A stretch of DNA of 64,000 nucleotides from Neoarius graeffei. Lineage: Eukaryota > Chordata > Actinopteri > Siluriformes > Ariidae. Location of the stretch: the NCBI RefSeq assembly GCF_027579695.1, contig NC_083569.1, forward strand, positions 76,557,149 through 76,621,148, read 5' to 3'. A program made the translations under genes and the position numbers. This document shows, in pieces, positions 19,561 to 32,299 of the stretch (its first letter is position 1; each line of letters opens with the position of its first letter). The notes under the pieces are model-generated. The model was not told where the DNA came from. It searched no databases and saw nothing but the letters and a program-made list of their open reading frames with translations.

Positions 19561-21181
19561 CAGTTGTGCTCAGAAGTTTACATACAGTGACATGAATGTC
19601 ATCTTAGATATGAATGTCATGGCAATATTTGGGCTTTCAGTCATTTCTTTGAACTGTTCTTTTTCTGTGGCAGAATGTACAGCATACATCTTTAAAAAAA
19701 ACACTAGAATTTGGTGCACAAGTTTTAATTTTCTTTGGGTTTTCTGAAATCAACACAGGGTCAAAATTATACATACAGGGCCAAAAATTTACATTACATA
19801 TGGCACACCTAATATTTGGGTAAAATGTCTCTTCGCAAGCTTTACCTTGACCAAATATTTTTGCTTACCATGAACAAGCTTCTGGCAGAATTCTGGTTGG
19901 ATATTAAACGACTCTTCATGGTAGAATTGGTAGAGTTCAATTAAATTTGTTCTGGGGTTTTTTTTCTTGGCATGGACTCGACTTATAAGCACTGTCCATA
20001 TAATTTCAATAGGATTGAAGTCAGGACTTGTTTTAAGCTTAATGTTAGCCTGCTTTATCCTCCACAACCAGCTCTGATGCGTATTTGGGTTCATTGTCCT
20101 GTTGTAACTCCCAAGTCCAAAGTCTTGTTCAAGTTTCTGATGGTTTATGCTGAAGAATTCTGAGGTAGTCCTCCTCCTTCATTATTCCATCCACTTTGTG
20201 CAATGAATCAGTTCCACTAGCAGCAAAACAACCCCAGAGCATGATGATCCGACCACCACCGGCAGCTGGTACAGTGTCCCTCTGTACATGGTGGTCATTG
20301 TGGCCAAACAACTCAATCTTTGTCTCATCTGACCATACAGCTGTCCTCCAGAAGGCTTTTTCTTTGTCTGTGTGGTCAGCTTCAAACTTTAGTTAAGCTT
20401 GAAGGTGTCAATTTTGGAGCAGGGGGTTATTTCTTGGAAAGCAGCCTCTTAGTCCATGGTGATCTGAACTGTAGACAGTGATCCATCAGCTTCCAGTTCA
20501 TGGCAGGGCTGTGCTATGGTGGTTCCCAGGTTGTTCCTGACCATCCAAACTAATTTCCTTTCAGCTGAGGGTGACAGTTTGGGTGTTCTTGAAGCAAAGT
20601 GGCTTGGCAAAGTGGTTGCACCTCACAATAACTTGGAAAAAATTGTTTGAGCTGATCTTGGAATTTGTACTTGTTTAGAAATGGCTCCAAGAGACATTCC
20701 TGAGTTGTGTACATCTGCGATCCTCTTTCTCAGATCTGCACTGAGCTCCTTGGATTTTCCCATTTTACTGTGTGTTGGTCAATCCAATGAGTGCTGTAAA
20801 CAAACCCTTTTTATGAAGGCACAGAGAAGCTACCAGCTGTAGTCAATCATGATCACTAACAGGAAGTTAAGAGACCTTGGCCTTGGCAAGAGAAGAGACA
20901 TTTTGGAAGTTTCAGCACCTCTGAATTAATAATCTATGTGAGCGTCTGTAAATTTTTGGCCCTGTATGTATAATTTTGACCCTGTGTTGATTACAGAAAA
21001 CCCAAAGAAAATTAAAACTTGTGCACCAAATTCTAGTGTTTTTTTATTAAAGATGCATGCTGTACATTCTGCCACAGAAAAAGAACAGTTCAAAGAAATT
21101 ACTGAAAGCCCAAATATTGTTATGACATTCATATCCAAGATGACATTCATGTCGCTGTATGTAAACTTCTGACCACAAGTG
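19561..21181 (-). mobile_element. Tc1-like transposon with ~230-bp inverted repeats
   Basis: The left end CAGTTGTGCTCAGAAGTTTA and the right end (reverse complement CACTTGTGGTCAGAAGTTTA) are flanked by TA. The inverted repeats run to about 19790 and from about 20955. The transposase lies between them on the minus strand in several frames: a Trp-rich GGGRIIMLWGCFAASG block near 20210-20270 and DFNPIEIIW near 20000-20040. It is inactive. Confidence 0.88.
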
Positions 21182-21735
21182 TATACACAAAATGCCATTC
21201 ATTATAGTTTATCCTGTTCATTTTCTCATGAGATAACACCATAGCATTACACTGAAGCAGACTATAAGAGAAAACTGTCTGACTTGATCACTGTATTTTT
21301 CTCTCATGACCAGTCCCAATTTTAGCTACAGTATGCCATACTTTATATATCCACTAAGAGGAGCTTCCTTCACTACACATGTTTCAATTATGATAATGTC
21401 AGGGATGGAAAATAAGTGATCACGAAGTTACTCTCAACAACTTTTCATCCAGGGCATCCATTATTTACGATAAAGCCAACACTAAAGACATGCAAGTCTG
21501 TTATCTCTCATAAAGACTTGTGTGATCATGTGTAGTTATAACTTTATTGCTCTTAACAACTTAAGACCTTAATCTTAATCATATTCATTGTCAATATTTT
21601 TCCAAATAGAGTAAATGCAGATCCAAATATTGAAATATTTATAGAAATAATGCAGACTCTAAAAGTAGAAACAGCCAAAACATAGCCTGTTAAATGTGTA
21701 GTGTTTGTGGTTATAATTGTTAAATGTAAAATAAC
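21182..21735. other. Unassigned stretch
   Basis: AT-rich sequence in which I recognise no gene or repeat. Confidence 0.4.
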
Positions 21736-22470
21736 AAACTTTATTTTTTTCGCGGTACGGTTTCCATCAAATCCTGCGCTCTGATTGGCTGGAGAGCGGG
21801 TCTGTATCCTATGATACGGACCCCAGTTACGGACCTCTGGCAACTCGCTTGTTCACAACAACAACAAACATAGTAGCATTTTTTGTCAACATTTATCTTT
21901 TTTTATAAGATTTATTTATAAGATTATCAAAAATCTTATAAATTTTTGCCAGCATTTCTCGGGAGAATAGCATTAATTTTACAGCATGGATAGCGATAAT
22001 GACAGTCTTCACAGTGAAAGCAAGTTTTACTACCCTGAGGAAGAAGAAACAAAAGAAAACATTTCAGGAGAAAGCTAAAAACTGTAACTTGCTAACGCCG
22101 AGCAAAAACTTGGCTGAATCCTGAATGACTCAATTTTGTATAAATAGGGGACTACATGGTGGCAAAATGTGGTTTTTTTCCTGCCATGGAAGTGCACTTG
22201 TATACCAAGGAGGAAGCAATTTGCATTATAGCCATGAATGAGGATTCAAAATGGCGGCTCGGCTCGGTTTTCCCTTTCGGGCGCTCTCGTTTTCTGTTAG
22301 AATTTGGTAAAGAAAAAATAAATCTATTATTTACCAGCTTAAGGTCGGTCCATATGGTGAAATACCGTGACCTCGGCCTTGAATACTGACCTCGGCCCAG
22401 AGGGCCTTGCTCAGTACTTTCAAGACCGAGGTCACGGTATTTAATGATACGGACCTCCCAGCTGGTAAAT
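21736..22470. mobile_element. Unassigned DNA repeat with internal hairpin
   Basis: The left part has GCGCTCTGATTGGCTGGAGA and GATACGGACC. The right part contains ACCGTGACCTCGGCCTTGAA and its inverted counterpart, then GATACGGACCTCC again. A short plus-strand frame beginning MDSDNDSLHSESKFYYPEEE starts at 21986 and looks like the start of a transposon-encoded protein. Confidence 0.5.

Positions 22471-22471
<1 letters not shown>

Positions 22472-22511
<40 letters not shown>
22472..22511. repeat. (AT)n microsatellite
   Basis: About 20 AT units immediately before the hAT-like element. Confidence 0.95.
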
Positions 22512-22514
<3 letters not shown>

Positions 22515-23876
22515 GGGCGATTTCTCAGAGACAACAAGAGAAGCCAAACTTCCCCTAAAATTCTCTCCCCAAACTGCGGCGTCTACGACATTGAATTCTC
22601 ATTAAAACAATAACTTTCATAACATAATATATGCCCAAGATTGTATTTACATTCATAACTATCCCTATGTCATCCTGTAACTTATTTGAGCGATGTCTGA
22701 CGAACTTGCAGTTCACTATGGACTGGCAGCCGGGTATCCATTGCAGTCTATGAGACGGCTCTGAACAGCCAATTTCGGCTAGTTGATATTGGTTAAAATC
22801 AACAAAATCATCACTTCCAGGGAAGCCGGGTATCTCTGGGGGTAAACGGGACATTGGGAGGGCCAAGAAGCCGGGCTGATAAAGGATTATTGGAGGTGGT
22901 GTTTGAAAGACATGAGGAGGGGGCGGTCGCTGTACTTCGGCGAGGAACACGGAAGCATGATCAGTCAGTCCCTAGCGGATGTTGAGAAAGTGTAGTTGTG
23001 TGCCAAAGTGCTGTCCGAATTTCTTTTCATATAAACGTTTCTTCTCATTGATGTCTCTGTACATTACTCTGTAAATAAATGTAAATATTACTCGTTGTGC
23101 TCCGTTAACTTTCATCCATTCTATCAGTTTGATCATTCGTGAATTCACTCGTTTATTTCATTTGTAGTTCAATCAACGTGGTTGTAGGCTAGCTTGAGCC
23201 TTATTGGGATCTTCAGTGCTAGCTGCTAACAGCTGGTATCTATCTGCTATAATGGCAAAGTACGGCCAGTCATTTTGCCCCGCCTCGCGCTCCGTCCGGT
23301 GTGGTATTGATGTCCCATTGCTCGCGCGCCACAGCAGAGACCCGCGCGACCTTCAGCCGGTACAGTCGCTGTTCTTTTACCACCTCCGTTATTCTCATCT
23401 TTCCAGTGCGTTCTTGATTTTTCCATTGTGTCCTATTTTGCCATATCAAGACCCAAAATGGTATCGTATTATTCATATTTAAGTGAATAATCAGTTCAGT
23501 CATCATAACTTGGCATTTTTAACCCAAGCAATCAAAAAGAGGAAATTTATTCAATATTTTCAAAAAATTTTACAAAAACATTTGAATTGTAATAAAAAAA
23601 AAAATTCTACAGCAGAGGCCAGATAAAGCAAGATGCTATCTTTATTCTTATTAAACATGATAAAAGAAACATTGAGTGTTAGGTAAATGCAAAAAAAAAA
23701 TGGTAAAATTAGAAAATTTATTTTTTGACCATAATGTCCCAAATGAGAGACCAGTTTCTGAGACAGACCCACATAACAACAAATTGACTCATGACAAATA
23801 ACAAATAATTGAAAAATTGTATTACGTAGACCTAAAACTGAGCTTCCCCTATTTCAAAGCCCACCAGCCGCCACTG
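22512..23876. mobile_element. hAT-like element with CAG-GGCG/CAGTGGCG ends
   Basis: The left end is CAGGGGCGATTTCTCAGAG. The reverse complement of the right end is CAGTGGCGGCTGGTGGGC. ATATATAT stands on both sides, which is compatible with an 8-bp hAT target duplication, although AT repeats make this weak evidence. No transposase is readable. Confidence 0.55.
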
Positions 23877-24308
23877 ATATATATTTATTTCTCTGGTCAA
23901 GTATCTGACCTTATTCATGAAGAAGGAAAATTCAGACAATTCCGTGAAATTGTGATAATTTTTTCGTACAATTCAATATCATTCTGCACCCATACACATA
24001 AACACAAAATGGTACATTCCTTCATGTTCACATTGTTCATGGTTGCGAAATGTAATGCCAGAGAAAAACACCTCCCTCGAAAGCAGCCAGCTCCTCTTAT
24101 CTGAGCTGAACTCAAACCCAGGTGTTACCTACAGCATTCCAGACATAACAGTGTGGAGCCTCTTTCACTACAAGGAAAATGATTATTATATTCCAAGGCT
24201 GATGTTTGTGGTATTCCAAAATATTAGTTAGAACTTAGATTGTGTGAGGTGCTGGTGGAAAAAATGGAAAAAAGGTCAAAGTATTGCTCGAGTACATTAT
24301 TTGAGCAT
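23877..24308. other. Unassigned stretch
   Basis: No gene or repeat recognised. Confidence 0.35.
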
Positions 24309-25037
24309 TTAAAGCTAGACGGCCTTTCGATTTCATAAAATCGGTGAAATTTAGTTCCCTCTGAAATGTGGTCATTGTGATATATGTTTATTTCTGTAAT
24401 ATCTCACAAAATATCAGGCCATTCTGTGGCTGGGAAGTTATTTAATTCGAGGGGATTCCCGAGCAAATAACGTGCACGAAATTGCTCACTTCGCGCAGTC
24501 AAGCAGACAGAGGAAGTCCGTGTGCGCATGCGCAGGTTTACCTTTGACCGTGCACTGACAGTTCCATCATTCTGTCGCTAAACGAACAGCTGATCACACC
24601 GAGGTGCTCGCTGACCGCCGATATTTATTAGTTTGGTCCTGCGTTTCCTTTCCTTCTCAATATAACATCTTTTCTTCTCACTTTCTGTTACTGTCATTGG
24701 TCTTTCATGTTTCATTCGCAGACTCACATCCTCCGTTTTTCTCTCCTGTTTCAAATTTGTATCCCACAATGCCTTGTGCGAACAGGGAAAGCCCACCATG
24801 TCATGCATGACGTAGTATCTTGAATTGCGTCATGGTGAACCAGGAAAAAATAGCGGAGAATTTAGGACCACATGGCCCTTAATTCATTCATTGTTCTATT
24901 TTAAAAAAACGAATAAAATTGGAAGTCTGTGATTCGAATTCAGTAGCTTTCAGTCCACTAAACAAAAATAATTGGGTGTCAGGGAAAATTCTTTTTATGA
25001 CCTACACGTGAAAAATCTGAAAGGCAGTCTACCTTGA
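24309..25037. mobile_element. TTAA-type MITE, copy B (inverted relative of 12496-13038)
   Basis: It begins TTAAAGCTAGACGGCCTTTC and ends with AAAGGCAGTCTACCTTGAA. It shares with copy A the segment GCTGGGAAGTTATTTAAT and the minus-strand frame around MHDMVGFPCSHKALWD. At 729 bp it is about 190 bp longer than copy A; the extra part lies near 24455-24610. The right TTAA has drifted to TTGA. Confidence 0.75.
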
Positions 25038-25649
25038 ACACTTTAGACTACCAGGACATGGGAGAGAACAGTGGGTCCAGGCTTTTCTCCTTTACATGCC
25101 TACAGTACCAGTCAAAAGTTTGTACACCCCTACTCATTCATCGATTTTTCTGTATTTTGACTACTTTCTACATGGTAGAACAATACTGAAGACATCAAAA
25201 CTATGAAGTAACATACGGAACATATATAGAATTATGTGATAAACAAAAAAATGTTTTAAAAAAACAATATATATTCCGATTTTAGACTCTTCAATATAGC
25301 CAGCATTTACCTCGATGAAATTTGGCACACTATTAGCATTATCTTACCAGTTTCATGAGGTAGTCACTTGGAATGCTTTTCGATTAACAGGTGTGTCTTC
25401 GTCAAAAGTTAATTAGTGCAATTTCTTGCCTTCGTAATGTGTATGACATTTGAACAGTAAATAGTAAATAATAAAAATACAGTAAATAGCCTGTTCAATT
25501 TAAAGCCATGATTTAAGTTAGTTTTACAGCTACACGTGATTTAGGATTGTTAGACTTTATGATTTTAATGTTTTAGAGCTTTTAAGATCCTTTATTATTT
25601 TAGACTAACCTGACCTTCCTCTTTGCTAGACATAAACATGGTGTCTTGT

Positions 25650-26430
25650 TTAAAATTGTTGTGAAAATATCTCGCACACTTTGACGTGCCTAAATGCTGA
25701 AATTGCTGAATCGCTGATATGAATATTATTTTGCTTATGATTGAAGGTTTCATTCACACACACATATTGTAAGGTTTTATTCCTTTGTAAGGATAAATAA
25801 TTGTAAATATTTATTCTTGACCACGAAGGCAGTCATTCTTAATACTTAATACTTATTCTTAATATTGTTCTGTTCTGTTCTATTTTATTATTTCAGTTAG
25901 AAGGCATTGAATTCTGTGTAACTTGTAAGTTACTGTGTGACCTTCTGTCTAAGCTAGACACATTGCTTGAGACATGTTTTGGAACATTCTATCAGAACAT
26001 AAGGTAAATGTTGATATCTGTTAGAACATCTGAAATGTATACAGGATATATTTTCACTTACACACATACATATATTGATGGAATTAAGATGTGATTTGCT
26101 GACCTAGCCATATTCACACCCACGCATTCACAGACACACCTACACACACCCACAGATCCACACAGACACACAAACACATAGACAGATATCAAACAGTGAT
26201 GTCATTTCATCCACACAGATAACACCCACATATAATAACCCTCTGTATTTTTGTCTAATTGGGGGGACTTGCGAATAAAGATGTGAACTACTTTGGGGTT
26301 CCTGTCTTTCTTTCGCGACTCCCCCCCCCCCCCCCCCCCCAGACGTCTGGGTGACACGGGGGGGACTGATCTCGAGATGGTGAGGGCCCGAGAGGTAAAA
26401 GAAAAAATCTTACATAGCCCTATTCCACAA
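25650..26430. mobile_element. Possible solo LTR fossil
   Basis: Inside the Tc1-type element, an AATAAAG signal near 26274 followed by a CTTTCTTTCGCGACT stretch and a poly(C) run resembles the R/U5 part of a retroviral-type LTR. Borders are uncertain and the family is unassigned. If real, it is an old, incomplete remnant. Confidence 0.25.
26321..26340. repeat. Poly(C) tract
   Basis: Twenty consecutive C residues. Confidence 0.95.
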
Positions 26431-26893
26431 CTGTAGTAATCCATATTATATCAGGAACCGCTCACCTAAGTAAAGAGAAACGACATCCATCATTACTTTA
26501 AGACATGAAGTGACTTTTAATTAATAAAATTAAAGAAAACCGTTGAATTAGAAGGTGTCTCCAAACTTTTGACTGGTAATGTCCACAACTTTCCTGCTAG
26601 TTTCATTGTAATTCCTGAATAATTAATGAGAGTTACTGCATAACATATAATAAGAAAAATAAATAAATCATAAAGTGATTAATAAGGAACTAAAACAAGG
26701 TTGTCTTTAAATACACAGAACCATTTTTTATGTAATTGTTTAAAAATCTACTTCAGAGTCATTTTTACAATTTTCTCAGTGTTATTCAAACCTAAATAAA
26801 GAGTAGTAATGCATTTTTAGACAGGTACTTTGACAAAATGCACTCAAGTGAGCTTCACGTATGTAGACTTGTAGACATGTCGACACTTCCAGC

Positions 26894-27123
26894 ACTGTGC
26901 AAAAGTCTTAGGCACGTGTAAAGAAATGCTGGAGACCAAAAATGGCTTCAAAAATAATGAAATGAAATGTTTCAACATTAAAAAAATACTACAAAGAGTC
27001 ATCAGTCAGCCATGAAACAAAGTCAATATTTGGTGTGAGACGGCCCTTTGCTTTAAAAAAAAAAGTAGTCTGAGGTACAATGAGTGCAATTTTATAAGGA
27101 AATGAGCTGTAGGTTTTACTGAG
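26894..27123. mobile_element. Tc1-type terminal fragment
   Basis: The motif CTGTGCAAAAGTCTTAGGCA is the recognisable terminus of another teleost Tc1 family. Only one end is present; it abuts the next Tc1 element. Confidence 0.6.
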
Positions 27124-28008
27124 TACAGTGGTGCTTGAAAGTTTTGAACCCTTTAGAATTTTCTATATTTCTGCATAAATATGACCTAAAACATCATCAG
27201 ATTTTCACACAAGTCCTAAAAGTAGATAAAGAGAACGCAGTTAAGCAAATGAGACAAAAATATTATACTTGGTCATTTATTTACTGAGGAAAATGATCCA
27301 ATATTACATATCTGTAAGTGGCAAAAGTATGTGAACCTTGAGGATTAGCAGTTAATTTGAGGGTGAAATTATGAGGGTTAATTTGAGGGTGAAACATAAA
27401 TGCAGATATGAATAGGTTGGGTGAACCCCCAGAGATATCATCTGCATCAGCATGGATAAGTCAACCTTAGTGATCCTACAATGGAATGCTAGAAGTCTCA
27501 TAGCTAATGGTCAGGAATTCAAAGGTTTCATTCAAGATTTAAATGAAAAACCAGACGTCATCTGTGTTCAGGAATCCTGGCTAAAGAGTCAATTGGACTT
27601 TGTAATTAAGGGTTACTCTAGTATCAGGAGAGACAAGGTGGGGGGTAATGGTGGAGGGTGTGTTACTTTTGTTAAGAGGGGACTACAATATAGAGAGCTA
27701 AAGAAAGGAGATGATCTGGAATATATAGGTGTTGAGGTATGGACGAAAGAAGGGAGTGTGAGTGTGATAAATTTTTATAATCCATGTAACCAGATTGAGT
27801 TAGAGCATTTAGAAGAAATTTGGAGGGGTTTGGGTGAAAAGGTCATTTGGTGTGGGGATTTTAATACTCGCAGTTCACTCTGGGGAGATAAAAATGATTT
27901 AAATGGTAGTATAATTGAAGAGTTTTTAGATGAAAAAGAGCTTGTATGTTTGAATGATGGTTCGTATACAAGAATAGATGTAGCAAGTGGTAATGAGTCA
28001 GCTATAGA

Positions 28009-29187
28009 TAGTTTTCACTGACGTCACGGCATTCCGGGGAATGCCCCCCAGCCGCCATCTTGGAGGGCAAACAAAACGGACCATCGCCACTACTGGCTAC
28101 ATTATCTCGGACGAATTTATGAAGTTATATAGTCAGTTTTCTAAAATAAAGATCAATGTTGGCAAAATCAAGCAAACAGAAGTATATAGACACACATCTC
28201 ACGGTATGCAGCCAAACTGGCCTTGATTGGGGGAATTGACCCCTACGAAGTGGACAAAGATGCATTTTCAAGTGACTATGCAGGGCTGCCAAAGCCTGAA
28301 ACTGCCAAAGCCTGCTCCAAAGCCTGAAACTGACTTCATCAAACTTTAAAGGCTGTCTGATATACACAACTTTATATATTCACAGCACGTCTTTTGGCGG
28401 ATGCCGCCTAAATCGCGCAGATCCGATTTTTTTTTTTAGGGGGGGCGTTGGAGTGTCTGATTATAATTTCAAAGTAAATTCTGTATTAAAATTACTAAAT
28501 AAGCAAATCCGTTACAGTCCATGAAACAGGAAGTATAAGGATGAGAAAAAAACAGTTTAAATCGGGAAGCTGCGCACATTTGCGCAGTCCTGCACACCGC
28601 TCAGGACTACAGAATAGACCTAAAATGTTTTTCAAAAATGACCCTTGCGTGAGTGAAGTGACAAGTTTCAAATAGAAATGTGACAAACGAGCGATATTAA
28701 GTGTACATTACAATGTAAACGTACACTCAGCGGTTCCAGTTAGGCATTCTCCAGAGATTGTTCACATGATGTTTTGGTTTCCAAAATCAAACTTAAACAC
28801 AATTGATTGTTTATTTAAACAACTTACCACTTATAAAATGATCGGAGCAGACTTTGCTGTGTTTGGAAGGCTGATAATCCTTGCAGTTGATTATCGCAAG
28901 CCATAGATTTCTCCTTTGTATGCTGAGCTTCTTTGTTTGCTCACCTTTGTGCTCCTGTACAGTGGGAATTCCATAAAAGCTCCGCTTGACTTCATCATCT
29001 GACCTATTACGACAGCCGTGAATACAACAAGTTTGCACCATTGCTAGCTTTAAATAAATGTAAATAATATATAAATGAATGCAACTCGCCTGCTACAATG
29101 TGTGCTCAGTGACCTGTACGGTAAGCTTGCCCTCCAAGATGGCCGCCACCAGGGAATCCCCGACTCTGTGACGTCATGTGAAAACTA
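28009..29187. mobile_element. THAP-bearing two-gene DNA transposon relic in the LINE
   Basis: The ends are TAGTTTTCACTGACGTCAC and, reverse-complemented, TAGTTTTCACATGACGTCAC. CTATAGA is duplicated on both sides (28002-28008, 29189-29195; 7 of 8 bases counting one more). Removing the element restores the LINE reading frame. The left part (+) holds a frame with LIGGIDPYEVDKDAFSSDY; the right part (-) holds a THAP exon. The 8-bp duplication fits P- or hAT-type elements; the superfamily is unresolved. Confidence 0.75.
28828..29041 (-). CDS. THAP-domain first exon (transposon)
   Basis: The translation starts MVQTCCIHGCRNRSDDEVKR and ends VCSDHFISG, followed by a splice donor GTAAGTT. CCIHGC and CSDH supply the four zinc ligands, and a Trp (NLWLAI) sits where THAP domains require one. 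The exon is fully open. It would supply the DNA-binding part of a transposase. No downstream exon is seen in this short element. Confidence 0.8.
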
Positions 29188-30562
29188 TCTATAGACCTCA
29201 CAATAGTTTCTCAAACTTTAGCTGGCAGATGTAGTTGGGAGGTATTAAATTACAGTACACTAGGTAGTGATCACTATCCTGTTGTGGTTCAGTTTGAGAT
29301 AGAACTAATAAGAGATCAGGTGATAAGAAAGGGGAGATGGATTTTAAGGGAAGCAGATTGGGAAACCTTTTCAGTCATCACTGAGAGCAGTCTAATGGGT
29401 ATTGGAGCTAATTCCAGTGTTGACTCCATGTGCTTTTCTGTTACAAATAACATAATTAGGGCTGCTGAACTAACCATTCCCAAGTCAAAGTCAGGTAGAA
29501 AGGGAAGGATTGTTCCTTGGTGGTCCGAGGAATGTAGTAGGGCTGTCAGGGACTGTAATAAAGCTTTTAGAACTTTAAAGCAAACTCTAAATTTTGGAAA
29601 CTTGATGAAATACAAGCAGTGTCAAGCTGTGGTGAGGCAAACAGTCAAGAATACAAAAAGGGAGTATTGGAAAAAGTTTTGTGATTCAACAGAAAGAACA
29701 ACTCCAATTCAAAGTGTATGGAACATGATTAAGAAAATGAGAGGCAATGGGAGGGATTTTGAGTATCCAGTAATGATAAAGCTGAGGCAACAGCAAAGGC
29801 ATTGGTAAAGGTGCATAGCTCAGAGAACCTCACTCATGAGGAGAAAAGAGGAAGAGAAACGACAATAGGAAAGTACAGGGATGTTTTATTTGAAGAGACA
29901 GGAGATGGGGAAATTTTAAATACACCTTTCAACTTATAAGAACTTAATAGTGCATTAAAGAAAGTTGGAAAGTCTACCCCAGGGAAGGATATGATCTGTT
30001 ACACAATGTTGGAGAATTTGACTGATAAAGGGAAGGAGGTGGTGTTGTCCTTATTCAATAAGGTGTGGACAGAAGGAGTCATCCCAGCAGAATGGAAGCA
30101 GTCTATTATCATCCCTATTAGGAAACCTGGGTAAGATGCAAAGTACCCAAGTAACTACAGACCTATAGCATTAACTTCTCAAATGGGTAAAGTAATGGAA
30201 AGAATGGTTAATGACAGGCTGGTCTACTGGTTAGAAACTAGAAATCTATTATATAGCTACCAGAGTGTTTTTAGGAAGGGAAGGGGGACTATGGATCCAA
30301 TAGTTGCCCTGGAGGACTCAATAAGGAAAGCTCAGGTTAATAAAGAGACCGTTTTGGCCATATTTTTTGATGTTGAAAAGGCATATGACATGGTCTGGAG
30401 AGAGGGTCTTCTTATTAAGTTGAAACAGATGGGAATTAAAGGAAGAATGTTCCAGTGGGTTAGAGACTTCTTATCTGGTAGGAGAATTATAGTTAAAATT
30501 AATGAAGAATTTAGTAAGGAGTATATAGTTGGGAATGGTACGCCCCAAGGTAGTATTATCAG

Positions 30563-30965
30563 CCCAGTACTATTCTTCTCATCTCATCTCATTATCTGTA
30601 GCTGCTTTATCCTGTTCTACAGGGTCGCAGGCAAGCTGGAGCCTATCCCAGCTGACTATGGGCGAAAGGCGGGGTACACCCTGGACAAGTCGCCAGGTCA
30701 TCACAGGGCTGACACATAGACACAGACAACCATTCACACTCACATTCACACCTACGCTCAATTTAGAGTCACCAGTTAACCTAACCTGCATGTCTTTGGA
30801 CTGTGGGGGAAACTGGAGCACCCGGAGGAAACCCACGCGGACATGGGGAGAACATGCAAACTCCACACAGAAAGGCCCTCGCCGGCCACGGGGCTCGAAC
30901 CCGGACCTTCTTGCTGTGAGGCGACAGCGCTAACCACTACACCACCGTGCCGCCCAGTACTATTC
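30563..30965 (-). mobile_element. SINE inserted in the LINE reverse transcriptase
   Basis: The complete SINE in leftward orientation is flanked by a perfect CCCAGTACTATTC repeat (30563-30575 and 30953-30965). It interrupts the reverse transcriptase just after GTPQGSIISPV. Confidence 0.93.
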
Positions 30966-32299
30966 CTGATTATGATCAATGACATTTTTAAAGATTTACA
31001 GAGATCAGTTAATGTTACATTGTTTGCAGATGATGGAGCTATGTGGAAGAGGGGTAGAAACGTTAACTTTATTGTGAATAAGATGCAGCAGTCAGTGGAT
31101 GCTGTCCAAAAGTGGGCCCTTGAATGGGGATTTAGAATTTCTATAGATAAGACTAAAACAGTATTTTTTACCAGGAGGATTATTCCTCTAGTCTTCAAGT
31201 TGAAGATATCTGGCACAGAGCTAGAAAGAGTCGATTGCTTCAAATATTTAGGCCTATGGTTTGATAAGAGGCTAACATGGTCTGTACATATACAGAAGAT
31301 GATTGAGAAATGTAAAAAAAGTTTTAAATGTGATGCGATGCTTGCGTGGGGTGGATTAGGGTGCAAATAGGCCAGCCATGAAAACTATTTACATTAGCCT
31401 CATTAGATCTGTATTTGACTATGGGTGTGTGGCTTACAGATCTGCATCTAAGTCACTCTTAATGAAGTTGGATGTTATTCAACATAAAGCTTTGAGGTTA
31501 TGTTGTGGTGCTATGAAAACTACCCCAGTTAATGCAATTCAGGTTGAGATGGGTGAAATGCCTCTTCATATCAGGAGGGATCAGTTAACTCTGGTTTATT
31601 GGGCTAACCTTAGAGGGCAAAAGGAAGATCACATAAGTTATTCTTCTTTAATTCACTGCCAAGAGAGAGATAAGTCTCAAGTTAGAAGCTTTGGGTGGAT
31701 TATATCTCAGAAAGCAAGTGAAATGGGCCTCCAGTTGCTTAATGTGTGTCCATCAGTGTCTTATCCAGCTGTTCCATTGTGGCTATTGAGAGAACCTCTA
31801 GTTGACCTAGACCTGTTAGAATTGAAAACGAATGAGGAAATCAACAGAGATATCGTTGAGTATCATATTAGAGATGTGTATGAAGATGAACTTGTGGTAA
31901 TATTTACAGATGCATCAAAGTCAATAGAAGGTAAAGTTGGTGTTGCATTTGTAATACCTAGCCTCAAGATCTGTAAAAAAAAAAGAAAGATTGAATAATG
32001 ATCTTGCAGTTTACACAGCTGAGCTAGTAGCTATTCTTATTGCCCTGTCCTGGGTTGAGAGCAACAGGCCAAGGAATGGGGTGCTAATTGTGTCAGACTC
32101 TGCATCTGCATCTGCACTGATGAGCATTCAGAGTGCTATGTCGCAGTCCAGACAAGACATTGTTTTATAAATTGTGCAGATGATAAGTAGACTATTAAAC
32201 TCTGATACAAATGTCAGTTTTTTATGGGTCCCAGCTCATTTAGGAGTACGAGGTAATGAACTAGCTGATAAGAACGCTAAGAAGGCATGTGAATCTCCT

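Larger units (their letters stand above)
25103..26581. mobile_element. Tc1-like element with CAGTACCAGTCAAAAGTTTG ends
   Basis: The left terminus at 25103 and its inverted counterpart CAAACTTTTGACTGGTA ending near 26579 belong to one Tc1-type family. The transposase is not readable; the middle (about 25440-26460) appears to be foreign sequence. Confidence 0.7.
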
